DNA from: Favolaschia claudopus
Taxonomy: Eukaryota > Basidiomycota > Agaricomycetes > Agaricales > Mycenaceae
Direction: 5' to 3'
Assembly (NCBI GenBank): GCA_037176885.1
Contig: JAWWNJ010000140.1
Span: forward strand, 186,001-250,000
Length of the DNA: 64,000 nucleotides
The notes under the pieces were generated by a model, which was not told the DNA's origin, made no database searches, and was given only the letters and a program-made list of their open reading frames with translations. Numbering within the stretch: position 1 is the first letter of the stretch; the number at the start of each line of letters is the position of its first letter. The translations under genes and the position numbers were made by a program. Below, one piece after another: positions 10,454 to 20,827 of this stretch.

Positions 10454-13400
10454 CACCCCTCCCGAACGACGACTTCGCATGTGGTGCCAAAACCTAAACA
10501 AATCACTTGACGCGCAGATCGACTTCCTCCATTCTTTAGGCCGAAACTACTACGACATCGCTCTGCTCCAGGAGCCTCATATAGACTTTCGCGGAGTATC
10601 GCGCGCTGGCCGTGCTTGGGTATCCCTTTACCCCCCCACTTTCTACAGAAACCCCAACACTACACGTTCCGCTATTCTGGTTAATGCACGCATACCATCC
10701 TCCAGCTGGAAACAGGTAAACATCGCTTCTCCGGACGTCACTGCTATAGAGCTTTACGGTGACTTCGGCACACTTCGCATAATCAACATTTACAACGACT
10801 GCGATCACAACGGCTCCCTCGACGTACTCCGGACCTACCTGCGTAGTCCCGAGGCAGCGGAAGCCAGGTGCGGACGCCTCCCCCTGCGGTACATTTGGGC
10901 TGGGGACTTCAATCGCCACCACCCTTTGTGGGACGAACTTCGGAACCATCACCTCTTCACCACGCAAAACTTGGAGCTTGCCCAACCCCTCTTAGACCTT
11001 CTTGCTCGCTACAGGATGAAGATGGTCCTACCGCGAGACATCCCAACTCTGCGAGCTTTCGCCACGGGGAACTTCACGCGTACGGATAACATTTTTTGCT
11101 CACCATCTCTGCTTTCGTCCTACATCAGCTGTAACACAGCGCCCGAGCTCCGACCGGAGAAAACTGACCATATGCCCATTATTCAGGTGCTCGACATTCG
11201 TACCCCAATCTCGGCGCCGGAACCGCGGCCAATGTATCGCAAAACGAGCTGGAAGGAATTTCGCGAGCATCTTACCGGCTTGTTGGCCGACCTTGACCGC
11301 CCGAGCGAATACTCAACAGTTCCTGACGTCGAGGCGGCAATACAACGACTGCACGAGGCAATACAGGCGACTATCGCTGCTGTCGTTCCTCTTTCAAAAC
11401 CGTCACCCTACACGAAACGATGGTACAGTGCAGAGCTACAACAACTGAAAGCCTCATGGACCAAACTTGAGCGCATCTCGCACGACCTGCGACTCATAGT
11501 CGGCCACCCGGCGCACGCATTGGCGCGGGCCGCCGAGACTCAGTATGCAAGAGCCATCACGGTCGCTAAAGCCAGTTATTGGGTTGCTTGGCTCGGACGA
11601 CTTTCAGACTTAGATGTTTGGGATGCTCACCAGTTTCTTTCAGCGGAACCGTCGGACGGCAGCGCGTCTCGCATCGCCACCCTCGAACGAAAAGATCCGG
11701 TCACCAAAAAGGTTATTGAAACAGCTACAACGAATGATGAAAAGGCGGCATGGCTTAGACGGGAGTTCTTCCCCTCAAAGATGCCAGTTTCGTCGGTACC
11801 TGCAAATCCGGAATACCCGCCGCCAGCGTGGCAGTGGGAACCGGTGTCCGACACAGTTCTGCGTCGCGCCATCGATCGTATGAAGCCGTACAAGGCTACG
11901 TTTCCGAATACTGCCCAGAATTGTGTGTTTCGAGAATGCGCTGATATCCTCGTACCCATTCTAGGCCCCGTGTATCGCTCGCTTGACAGCCTTGAGCACT
12001 ACCCTTCGGACTGGGCAGACTTGAAGGTTCTTGCGCTGCGAAAACCTGGGAAAACATCGTACACCGAGCCCGGCGCCCACCGCCCGATAGCACTCACCAA
12101 GGATTTTCCACGCCTCCTATATGCCTGCAAGACTCTGCAGTGCGTAGCCAGCGCTGAGCTAGCGGGTGTCCTACCTAGCTCCCAATATGGCGCACGCCCG
12201 GGCCGTTCCACGACGGATGCCCTTCACAAGGTAACTTCGATCATCAAAGACGCATGGCGGCGGAAGAAAGTCGCCTCCGTTTTGTGCATGGACGTGAAAG
12301 GCGCTTTTCCAAGTGTGGACCTGCCGCGGCTGATGCATGACATGCGCATGCGCGGCGTGCCCAAGGAGCACACGGAGTTTCTCACTCGGCGTTACGCACA
12401 GCGCAGGGGATGCATTTCCTTTGGAGACTATACATCGGAATTCTTTAATATCGAGGGGGGCTTAGACCAAGGCGACCCACATTCCGGCTTTGCATATGGC
12501 AACTACAATGCTGACCTTGCAGATATCCCGCGCCCCGAGAACGACGAAGATGGAGTAGTCTTCGTCGACGACAACACACTCATCGCTGTGGGTGATGACT
12601 TCGAGGAAACCCACGAGAAGCTGAATGAAATCACCTACCGCGACGGTGAGGATGAGCACGGTGTCGAAGACTGGAGAGTGGACCACAACGCCACCTTCGG
12701 TCTAGCGAAGTATCAATTACTCGACGCTAGCCGGCAGAGGATTCCTCACCCAACCCTGCTGCGCAAAACAATTCCCCTTCCCCGCTTCGACCTAGTTCTT
12801 GGTACACACACAATTAAATCTGCTGAATCTGTGAAACTTTTAGGTGTTCATATTGATCGCGAGCTCCGTTGGCACCAGCAAGAAGCCTCAGCCATAGCCA
12901 AGGGCCAAGCATGGCTCAATCAGACTGCGCGCGTTGCCCGCCCTTCCCGCGGGATCAAGGCTCCGTACATGCGGCGCCTCTACCTAGGTGTCTGCGTCCC
13001 GCGCATGCTCTACGCGGCAGACATCTTCCTCTCACCTCCCGCCACCAACCGCATCCTAGGACACAAACAGCGAGAACGCGGCGTCGTGGCGCAACTCCGT
13101 ACCATTCAACGCCGCGCTGCACTGGCAATCACCGGTGCCCTCAACTCCACGCCAACCGACGTTCTCGACGTCTACGCAGATCTCTTACCCATCAACCACC
13201 TCATCGAGAAGACACGACACCGCGCCGTCCTCCGTCTAGCAACATTACCCCCATCTCACCCCCTCCACCACACCATCCGACACGCAGCCCAACATCCACC
13301 CCACTCCCACCCATCACCTTTACACGACCTCACCGCAGACTTTAGCATACAACCGGAAAAAATCGAAACTATAAAAGCAGTTAGAAACAAAGCCACATGG

Positions 13401-14438
13401 GAATCGAGTATGGCGGTAGAGATACCGAGCTCGAAGGAAGAAGCAAAGAAAGCAGAATACGGTGACCCCGCTACTTACAAAGTATATACTGACGGTTCTG
13501 GGATAGATGGTCGGATCGGCGCATCTGCGGTTCTCTACGAGAACGGCATGGAGAGGGACGCAATTTACGTCTACCTAGGGTCCACCAATGAGCACACTGT
13601 TTTCGAGGGCGAAGGCGTTGGCGGAATATTGGCGATGGTGCTCCTGGGACGACAAGCGAACCTGCCGGAGAAAGTTACGATCGTCGTCGACAATCGGGCC
13701 GCAATTCTTGCGACAAAGGCTCTTACCCCGAGTCCCTCCCATTGGATTTGGGATCTGTGGCACAAGTACGCCCGCGCGCTTGGACGGCAACACCCCCACA
13801 CCAAAATCACAATACGTTGGGCGCCGGGCCATGTTGACATAGCGGGAAACGAGAGGGCGGATGAGCTAGCCAAACACGCCGCTACTAAACGACGATCGTC
13901 GGTTGCAGATGACCTCCCACCCCAACTCTGTCGTGTTCTCCCGGTCAGCAAATCCGCGACCCAGCAGGCCTTCAATGCTGAGTTGAAAATGGCTGTCAGC
14001 CGAGAGTGGTCAAAGTCCAAGCGATTCACCCGTACCATGCGGTACGACCCGAAAATCGTCAAGGGGTCGTACATCGCACTCGCACGACAACTCCCACGCA
14101 GCCACGCTGTCCTGCTCCTCCAACTACGCTCCGGACACATTCCCCTCGCTCGCCATTTGCATCGTATCAACAAAGCCACCTCACCCATCTGCCCATATTG
14201 CCGACAAGCTGACGAATCCGTTTCCCACTTCCTCCTGCATTGCTCCACTCACGACGCTGCACGCGCTGAGCTCAGACGCAAGGGCGGACCATCCACCGCC
14301 GACCTCTGCCAACTCCTTGGGGACAAAAAGCTTCTCCCCCACCTCTTCCGCTACCTTGGCCGTACGCGTCGATTTCATACCGTCCACGGCGAGTTACCAC
14401 CTCCTCCCGACCCCGCCGCACAGTCGTCACGAGCTTAA
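10446..14438 (+). CDS. LINE ORF2: endonuclease, reverse transcriptase, RNase H
   Basis: The 1330-residue replication protein of the element. Residues about 13-250 form an APE-type endonuclease with LLQEP, WAGDFNRHHPLWD, RTDNIF and KTDHMPI, that is, the catalytic E, DxN and DH residues. The reverse transcriptase spans about 500-800: HRPIAL, GARPGRSTTDAL, MDVKGAFPSV (motif A), GGLDQGDPHSGFAYGNYNAD (in place of the usual PQGSPLSP block) and FVDDNTLIA (motif C) near 705. RNase H at about 1010-1145 shows YTDGSG, VFEGEG, VVDNRAA and GHVDIAGNERADELAK, so all four acidic residues are present. A C-terminal CPYC...H...C zinc motif lies near 1249. There are no stops or frameshifts. The ATG at 10,446 overlaps the ORF1 stop. 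Confidence 0.95.
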   Translation: MSDTPPERRLRMWCQNLNKSLDAQIDFLHSLGRNYYDIALLQEPHIDFRGVSRAGRAWVSLYPPTFYRNPNTTRSAILVNARIPSSSWKQVNIASPDVTAIELYGDFGTLRIINIYNDCDHNGSLDVLRTYLRSPEAAEARCGRLPLRYIWAGDFNRHHPLWDELRNHHLFTTQNLELAQPLLDLLARYRMKMVLPRDIPTLRAFATGNFTRTDNIFCSPSLLSSYISCNTAPELRPEKTDHMPIIQVLDIRTPISAPEPRPMYRKTSWKEFREHLTGLLADLDRPSEYSTVPDVEAAIQRLHEAIQATIAAVVPLSKPSPYTKRWYSAELQQLKASWTKLERISHDLRLIVGHPAHALARAAETQYARAITVAKASYWVAWLGRLSDLDVWDAHQFLSAEPSDGSASRIATLERKDPVTKKVIETATTNDEKAAWLRREFFPSKMPVSSVPANPEYPPPAWQWEPVSDTVLRRAIDRMKPYKATFPNTAQNCVFRECADILVPILGPVYRSLDSLEHYPSDWADLKVLALRKPGKTSYTEPGAHRPIALTKDFPRLLYACKTLQCVASAELAGVLPSSQYGARPGRSTTDALHKVTSIIKDAWRRKKVASVLCMDVKGAFPSVDLPRLMHDMRMRGVPKEHTEFLTRRYAQRRGCISFGDYTSEFFNIEGGLDQGDPHSGFAYGNYNADLADIPRPENDEDGVVFVDDNTLIAVGDDFEETHEKLNEITYRDGEDEHGVEDWRVDHNATFGLAKYQLLDASRQRIPHPTLLRKTIPLPRFDLVLGTHTIKSAESVKLLGVHIDRELRWHQQEASAIAKGQAWLNQTARVARPSRGIKAPYMRRLYLGVCVPRMLYAADIFLSPPATNRILGHKQRERGVVAQLRTIQRRAALAITGALNSTPTDVLDVYADLLPINHLIEKTRHRAVLRLATLPPSHPLHHTIRHAAQHPPHSHPSPLHDLTADFSIQPEKIETIKAVRNKATWESSMAVEIPSSKEEAKKAEYGDPATYKVYTDGSGIDGRIGASAVLYENGMERDAIYVYLGSTNEHTVFEGEGVGGILAMVLLGRQANLPEKVTIVVDNRAAILATKALTPSPSHWIWDLWHKYARALGRQHPHTKITIRWAPGHVDIAGNERADELAKHAATKRRSSVADDLPPQLCRVLPVSKSATQQAFNAELKMAVSREWSKSKRFTRTMRYDPKIVKGSYIALARQLPRSHAVLLLQLRSGHIPLARHLHRINKATSPICPYCRQADESVSHFLLHCSTHDAARAELRRKGGPSTADLCQLLGDKKLLPHLFRYLGRTRRFHTVHGELPPPPDPAAQSSRA

Positions 14439-14894
14439 AAGCCCCTTGTCATCATCCCCAGTCGCAGCACCCGCCCGTAAAATCCCAACCTCGACCTTTC
14501 GCCTCCCAATCGCCTGCATCCTCAACACAGTGTGCTCCCCTGCCCTCCAAGCATCCGCGCCGACCGGCCATTTTTTCCGTTCCCTCTACATACCTTATTA
14601 TTGACAAATCTCCCGTCCACCTATCATACTCCCCAGAGCCCACCCTCACGGGGCGCCTAGTCGACTACATTACGTGCCAGGTTACACTTACCATACCTAC
14701 AGATCCTGGCCCACACTTATGCGCTTCAAATGACGCGCCCGTTCGTACTCGCCCAACGTCGGCAGCATGAACAAGATGGAAGTACCGATCGATTTTACGA
14801 TACTCAATTTAGATCTAGCGAAAACTACATACAAGTTTAGAAGTATGCCTAACATACTGTAAGCAGTCAGGGGCAAATAACACGGATTACAAAA
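14439..14894 (+). other. LINE 3' untranslated region
   Basis: Noncoding tail of the element between the ORF2 stop and the A-run. It is C-rich at first, then AT-richer. No further ORF of note. Confidence 0.75.
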
Positions 14895-14908
14895 AAAGCC
14901 CACACCCG
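14895..14908 (+). repeat. Target-site duplication of the LINE, right copy
   Basis: AAAGCCCACACCCG, identical to 8176-8189 and directly after the A-run. The MFS reading frame resumes here. Confidence 0.92.
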
Positions 14909-16023
14909 CGTCATGGAGGGAGATCTTGTTGCAGCTTGATTTCCCTGGTTTTACCCTGCTGCTCGCTTCTCTTGTGTCCCTGACGTTGGCGTTACAGTGG
15001 GGCGGGCAGACGAAGCCATGGAACGACAGCTCAGTCATCGCAACGCTTGTTATGGCGTGTGTATTGATTCTTGCGTTCGTGCTTGCGGAGTGGCTTCAGG
15101 GGAGATATGCTATGGTGCCTCTGAGCTTGCTCAGGCCTCGCCTGGCGTGGACCAACGCTTTATACGGCTATATGTGAGTCTCCCATTCGAGAATGATATC
15201 AATTTTCCCCTTATTCATTTCGCAATCAGCGCCAATCTTGCAAACTTTCAAGTCCTCTTCTACCTTCCCCTATACTTCCAATCCATACACGGTCAATCCG
15301 CCATCACAAGCGGCGTTAACACTCTTCCATACATGGCCTTCTTCGCCACAGGTGCTCTTCTCAGCGGCTTTCTCATTGGGAAAACTCGATTCTTGCAGCC
15401 TTACGAGCTGATCAGCAGCCTATTATGCACTGCCGGCGCGACGCTCGTATACACCCTGGAGCGGGATTCGAGTAAAGCGCGATATATTGGCGCGCAAGTA
15501 CTCCTCGGTTTCGGTATCGGTTTCGGGAATCAGGTACCGATGACGACGATGCAGACCTTTTCTAAGCAGGAGGATGTTGCGTCGATGGCGGGGATAATGC
15601 TCAGTGCGCCGAGTTTCTCTGATTTTGTTTGCATTTCTTTCTCATATTTTGGCAGTGTGCAATGCAATTAGTGGAGCATATTTTGTCACCGCCGCCCAGT
15701 CCATCTTCGCCAACCGCATCCTTAAAACTCTCGCACGTACCGCGCCTTCTCTTGATGCAGGTACTGTGCTCGCCACCGGGGCCTCCGATATCCAGCGCGT
15801 TTTTGCGGGGACGGAACTCAACGCTGTGACAGACGCGTATATGGTGGGAATCAAAGACGTGTTTGCATTCTCGTTGGCGGGGGCAGCTCTGACTGTGCTC
15901 ATTGCGTTGGGAATTCCGTTTCGGCGGTTGCCCAAAAATGATGATGCTGTAGATTCAGTGATGGCGAAGTCGAATGGTAAGATGGAGGGCGTGACTGAGG
16001 GATCCAGACTGCCTAATGTGTAG

Positions 16024-16476
16024 ACTTTAAAAACAAGTTGATCATGTAGTTGAAAGGGGAGATCAAGACTTCAATTTAATTCGAGGACAAAGGCCAACCA
16101 TGACGAGTCCGAGTCTTATTCCTCCGAGTGATCTTCTCTGACACCGTTACATTGCCGTTAATATTATATCATTAGCGCAAATGCTTATCCGCACAACCTG
16201 GGCCACTTTGGAGCCATCGTGATATCGACGACGGATAATTCGCTCAGAAAATTTCTTCCGCCTGTGCGTCAACGATGGACGAAGTCGCTTGATAGATCGA
16301 ACACACAATTCATCTGCGCGAGCCTGTGTTCAACTTGGTATTTCTAGTGGGCCGGATTCACCTAGAATGGGTACCTCGAACCGTTCACAGAGTCCTTACA
16401 ACATAGACGCGAGAAATTATCTATTGCTACATTACAACAATGGGGATAATTCAATGAGTGATGAAAGTTTACTTCG
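16024..16476 (+). other. Intergenic between convergent MFS and ATM1 ends
   Basis: A 453-base stretch between two gene 3' ends. Only short unconvincing ORFs. Likely the two 3' UTRs. Confidence 0.6.
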
Positions 16477-18964
16477 TTAGGGGCTCTCCTCCGCTAATGC
16501 CTGCTCCTGCCACATGCTGTAATACAAACCGCCATGTCTAAGTAGCTCCTCGTGTGTTCCTTGTTCAGCGACTTGACCCTCCTTCAATACAATTATCAGA
16601 TCTATATATGATTTTTTCAGCTTCAGATCTCAAGACGTCAGCAGAAAACAACAAACCCGCTTCGACGACAGTCCGTAGCCTGTGTGCGATGAAAATTGAT
16701 GTGCGAGACTGTTCCTTCAAGATACTGTTGATATTTCGCATTAATTCTGATTCAGTATGGGCGTCTAGCGCAGAGGTCTGCAAACCATTGTCAGAGCTCA
16801 ACGATCAAGGTTATTTTCATACCACAGACGTACCGCTTCGTCGAAGAACAATATCGGTGGATCCTTCAGAAGAACACGAGCGACAGCCAACCTCTGCTTC
16901 TCGCCCCCACTAATCATCAATCCTCGTTCCCCGACCTGAGTTTCATATCCCTCAGGAAGCCTCATAACCGTATCATGCACATTTGCCTTCTTCGCAGCCT
17001 CGCGCACCTCCTCGTCACTCGCGTCCAACCGCCCATAACGCACATTATGCATGATGTTCGAATGGAATAACGGTGTGTCTTGCGGTACCACTCCAATGCG
17101 TTTCCGCACGCTTTCGAGTTGCACCTCGTGAATGTCCTGATCGTCGATGTATATCCTCCCCGAGTCCGGATTGTAAAACCTGTAAAGCAACCGCAGGACT
17201 GTGGATTTTCCGCATCCAGAGGGTCCTACTATCGCGACTTTTTTGCCTCCGGGAACGGTGAAGGATAGATTACGGAATATCGGGCGGTCACCGTGATAGC
17301 CAAAGTTTACGTTTTCAAAGCGGATTGAACCCTGGTTGAGGGCGAGGGGAAGTGCGCCAGGTTTGTCCTTGAATCGAGTTGGTTGAACGAAAGGTAAAAC
17401 CAGTCGAGAAACTCACTTGTGGGGGTGGATTTTCCTCGCGAATTTTGAACAGGACCTCCATGTCAAGCAGATTCTGACGTGTTTCGCGATAGATCGTGCC
17501 CAGAAAATTCAATGGTAATGAAAGCTGAAATATTAGTTGATTGACCATGACCAGATCGCCGACGGTCATAGCGCCTGAAACCGTTGGGTAAGGTTTACAT
17601 CCAAACCGAATTTTCACCCACCATTGGCAACGCCTTGAGCAGCCAAAAACATAGCCATTGTCAATGCGCTCGAGAATATCACTGCTTGGCCTGAATTAAG
17701 GAAGGCTAACGACGTGGTGATCTTGATGGACGACTTTTCGTAGTCCTTCAGGTGTTTGTCGTATTGAGCAATCTCGTACGCCTCGTTGTTGAAGTGCTGT
17801 GAGAGCCATCAGTGGTCATACTTGGAGTGGAGTCTCCACTGGTACCTTTACTGCCTCGAAGTTGATCAACGAGTCGACTGCTGACGAAGCGGCTTTGTTG
17901 TCTGCTTGATTTGCCTCACGACGGAAGCGCGTCCTAACTAATTCGAGTCTCAGAACCGCATTGAACGGGATTGCCTACCGCCAAGACGTTGTCCGAATAG
18001 TGAACCACGTATATGCGGCCAAAGTGATCGCAGTTATGGCGGCAAAATCCCAGCCAAAATTCCAAGTCTTGGGCAAAGTTCAGCAACTATATGTGTAGAT
18101 AAAAATTCACCGCCGACCAAAATACCGCATACAAGGCCGATTTCAAGCGCAGTTGGTACCACGCGAAAGAGCAAGGCTTGTAAAAGAAATGTGATTCCCC
18201 TGCAAATACATCATCTTTTTGGACAGGAAACACCAAGGAAAGAGTTACTTGGTCCCACGATCAATGGCCCGGGTCAAACCGCCCGTTTGTCGGGACAGGT
18301 GAAACCGCAGATCAAGACTGAGAAGGTGCTCAAACGTCTCTTTGGCGACTTTTCGGATGGCACTCTGCCCGATGTTGGCAAAGACGGCATTGAGGGATTC
18401 ACCCAGAACAGTCGAACCAATTCGTGCAGCTCCGTCTTTGGATTTCATTAAGCAGAGTAAGGCCACAAAATACTTGGACTTACATCCGAGAACCAGCGTT
18501 CCAGCGATGGTCCATGCGGTGGAACTCGCCGCGATATCCAAATTCAATGCGTCGACTATATTTTTGAAAATGATAGGGACTTGCACAGTAAGTAGCTAAC
18601 AGGGCCGAATGAATATTGAAACAATGAACGTCAGAATTTGCTAAACGCGCACCTTGGACGAGATCAGTAAGCCAAAGCCGAATACGACCGTTCCCCGCGT
18701 CTTCCAATCGTCTTTCGGCCATACGTGGTGAACCAGTGTCTTGACAATCTTCCAGTCTGTGCGACGCTGCTCCTTGGCTGTCACGATGCTGCTGTCGCCG
18801 CGCGTATTACTAGCGGCTTTCGGTGGCCCCGGTGGAGTCGCCATTTGTTGGAACGGTCGGGACAAGTGCGGGCTCTGTGGTCGCCATCTTGTTCTACAGA
18901 TGAACGGCTTCGAAGGTATCCCAAGGCGGGGCAGCACTGCGCGCCGAGTCGCGCACGAGAGCAT
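16477..18964 (-). CDS. ATM1: Mitochondrial ABC exporter Atm1 (ABCB7 type)
   Basis: Inner-membrane half-transporter that exports a glutathione-linked sulfur or Fe-S species needed for cytosolic iron-sulfur protein assembly. It starts at 18,964 with an arginine-rich, acid-poor leader ([15 protein letters not shown]), a typical mitochondrial presequence. The membrane domain contains [54 protein letters not shown] and EAVKYFNNE-like [19 protein letters not shown], the Atm1 hallmark region. The nucleotide-binding domain shows Walker [10 protein letters not shown] (about 17,210), [13 protein letters not shown], signature ISGGEKQR, Walker B ILFFDEA and the switch FIAHRL. About nine short introns; the stop is at 16,477. 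All key motifs are present. Divergent from FAD monooxygenase A across 256 nt. Confidence 0.92.
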
Positions 18965-19220
18965 GGAAAGGGGAGAGACGAGAAAGATATTGCGTGCGTT
19001 TGGGTGATTGATCCGGCATGAAGCGATTAGATTAGATAATAATGCTTATTAAGTGACAACATGCCGTAATGCCCAGTGACCGCCGATCGATCATCTCAAA
19101 TCACGTTCGAACCCTGGTCTCGACAACTTTTAGTCTGCCATTTTTTTAAATCGAGAGCTGACGGTGTCCCTCGACCGTTAATACTCGCATTGACTTGAAT
19201 ATAGTCAAATCCTTACATAT
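18965..19220 (+). promoter_or_regulatory. Divergent promoter region ATM1 / FAD monooxygenase A
   Basis: A 256-nt shared upstream region. Two GTGAC elements lie at 19,053-19,057 and 19,076-19,080, on the ATM1 side. No clear TATA box. Confidence 0.45.
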
Positions 19221-20779
19221 ATGCCTCACTCCAACATCACGCCGAGCCCCCGCCCATTGCAAGTGTCCATAGTCGGCGCAGGCATCGGCGGACTTGCCAC
19301 TGCCATAGCGCTACGCAGGAGCGGTCACTTGGTTCAGGTATGTAGTATAATTTGCCTTTCGAAACCCTGTCTGAACTTTGGCCCATAGGTATTCGAAGCT
19401 TCCGAGAAGAAAACAGAAATAGGGGCTGGGATTGGTGTTCCCGTAAATGCTCTTCGCGTGTTGGAGCACCTTGGGGTGCGTCGAGAAAATTTGAAGGGGG
19501 TCAGTTATGATGGTGTAAGTCATCCCCCGAGTCCCAAGTCTGCGTCTTGTTCATGTATCGAGCGCAATTTTATATCAGATTACTGCATTTGATGCGACTA
19601 CCGGTGAAGGGGTTCCTCGTCGTTGGCTGCTTCTAGAGATGGATCAAGGACGGGTATTCGATCTGAATTGGTCTGCTTGATGAAGCCCACTGACGTCGAC
19701 ACTATGGCAGAGCCTTTTGTGCCATCGGAAAGATGTTCACGACGAGTTAATGCGTCTAGCCGTCGGAGAAGGCGAAGGACCTATCGTCCAACTCCACCTA
19801 GGGCATAAAGTCGTCGATTGCAATCCGGACGAGGGTACTCTCACCCTGAAAAGTGGAGAAGTTGCACGCGCCGACCTTATCATTGGAGCCGACGGTCTTC
19901 ATGTACTGTAGCAGCATTGGTTTTGACGGAGTAAAACTCTGACGATTCTTTCTCAGTCGACCATCCGAACCAGCGTACTAGGCCGCGAGATCACCGCGCC
20001 TCCTTCAGGTTTCTCCTGCTTTCGCACCCTTATCGACAGTTCCAAGCTGAAAGATGTTGATGGCGCCTGGATCACCGACGGGCTCTCTGGCACAAAGGGC
20101 ATCACTTGCGGAAGCGCAGATTTTCGCTTGGTGGGCGCATATCTATGCCGAAGCGGAAGCCTGGTCAATATCGCCGCTGTATATACCGATCCGCACCAAG
20201 ATGACAAAGGTTTGTGCCTTTTGCTTCAAAACAATTCACCAACCGCGAACAGAATGGTCTCCGATCGCAACGCGAGAAGAGTTTCTAGAGACGTATCACG
20301 ATCTACATCCCAAATTCCTATCCGTATTCGGTCTCGCAGAGAGTCCGATTTTGAAATGGCAGCTGCGCGTTCTCCCGGTTTTGGACACCTGGATTCGCGG
20401 GCGTGTCGCTCTGCTAGGCGATAGCGCTAGCGCCAGTCTTCCTACACTTGGTCAAGGCGCGGCGGTCGCCATCGAGGAGGCGGTAGCTCTCGGATGCCTT
20501 TTGCCTCTGGGAACAAGAACGGAAGATATACCGAGTCGACTGGAGGCATACCAGACGCTGAGAAAACCGCGCGGGGATTATGTCAACCGAGAGGCCCTTG
20601 AGCAGGCAACGGTACCGTCCAAGCGAGCCTTGTATCTCCGATGTGCGTGGAAGTTGAACTTATTGTTTTCATTGTCTTGATTGAACTGGTCAGCACGGGA
20701 GGTTCAAGATTATCTGTTGAGTCACGATGCGATCAAGGAAGCACAGGATTACTTCGAGAAGCATTTCCGAAGTAATTGA
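19221..20779 (+). CDS. FAD-dependent monooxygenase, copy A (salicylate hydroxylase-like)
   Basis: Flavoprotein aromatic hydroxylase family; would use NAD(P)H, O2 and an aromatic substrate, probably in the cytosol. The ATG at 19,221 gives MPHSNITPSPRPLQVSIVGAG, with the dinucleotide fold GAGIGGLATAIALRRSGH. After short introns come FEASEKKTEIGAGIGVPVNA, the DG-type motif ADLIIGADGLH and the C-terminal PTLGQGAAVAIEEAVALGCL. It ends HFRSN at 20,777-20,779. Five introns align with those of copy B (57,127-58,677), and the two proteins are very similar throughout. The FAD ribityl-binding GD motif reads LLGDSASASLP here but LLGDAAHATLP in copy B, so the usual AAH is lost. Expression and activity are therefore uncertain. 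The MITE starts 49 bp after the stop. Confidence 0.88.
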
Positions 20780-20818
20780 CCCTTCATGTAAATATTCGGA
20801 CAAATCGAGCCAACGGTG

Positions 20819-20827
20819 TATTAGATT
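20819..20827 (+). repeat. 9-bp target duplication of the MITE, left
   Basis: TATTAGATT, identical to 21,280-21,288. Confidence 0.85.

Larger units (their letters stand above)
8190..14894 (+). mobile_element. Full-length non-LTR (LINE) retrotransposon, two intact ORFs
   Basis: A 6.7-kb element inserted in the MFS gene in the same orientation. It has a 125-nt 5' leader (8190-8314), a gag-like ORF1, an endonuclease/RT/RNase H ORF2, a 3' UTR (14,439-14,890) and a short A-run at 14,891-14,897 that merges with the right target duplication. The perfect 14-bp duplication and uninterrupted ORFs of 712 and 1330 codons indicate a recent insertion that may still be competent. Domain order APE-RT-RNase H plus zinc knuckles in ORF1 fits the Tad1/I-type group of fungal LINEs; the clade is inference. 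No LTRs were seen. Confidence 0.93.
7440..16023 (+). pseudogene. DHA2-type MFS multidrug transporter, split by a LINE
   Basis: A 14-helix major-facilitator drug:H+ antiporter of the plasma membrane, now interrupted. The 5' part (7440-8189) starts MSAGAPTHN; after one intron it shows GIVATAIPKITDDF, WYGSACFLLVGTSSPMWGKL, the motif-C-like GRALQGWGCSG, and WRWCFWINLPVG. It breaks off after EHIKPTP. The 3' part (from 14,895) resumes with KPTPASWREILLQLDFPGF, continues through LYFQSIHGQSAITSGVNTLP and LLGFGIGFGNQ, and ends at 16,023. Leaving out the inserted element and one copy of the 14-bp duplication (AAAGCCCACACCCG) gives one continuous frame, so the gene was intact before insertion. The hybrid frame stops at 8281 in element sequence. 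A paralogous gene may cover the function; the substrate is unknown. Introns near 7629-7684, 15,174-15,230 and 15,600-15,660. Confidence 0.9.

Noticed and set aside
12869..13345. 158-codon ORF inside LINE ORF2
   Set aside because: Low-complexity His/Pro/Arg frame overlapping the RT C-terminal region; a shadow of ORF2.
13571..14248. 225-codon minus-strand ORF
   Set aside because: Antisense shadow of the RNase H region of the LINE.
19098..19118. GTTCGAACC, resembling a tRNA B box / T-loop
   Set aside because: Neither strand gives a paired T-stem, and no acceptor stem or A box is present at the right distance.
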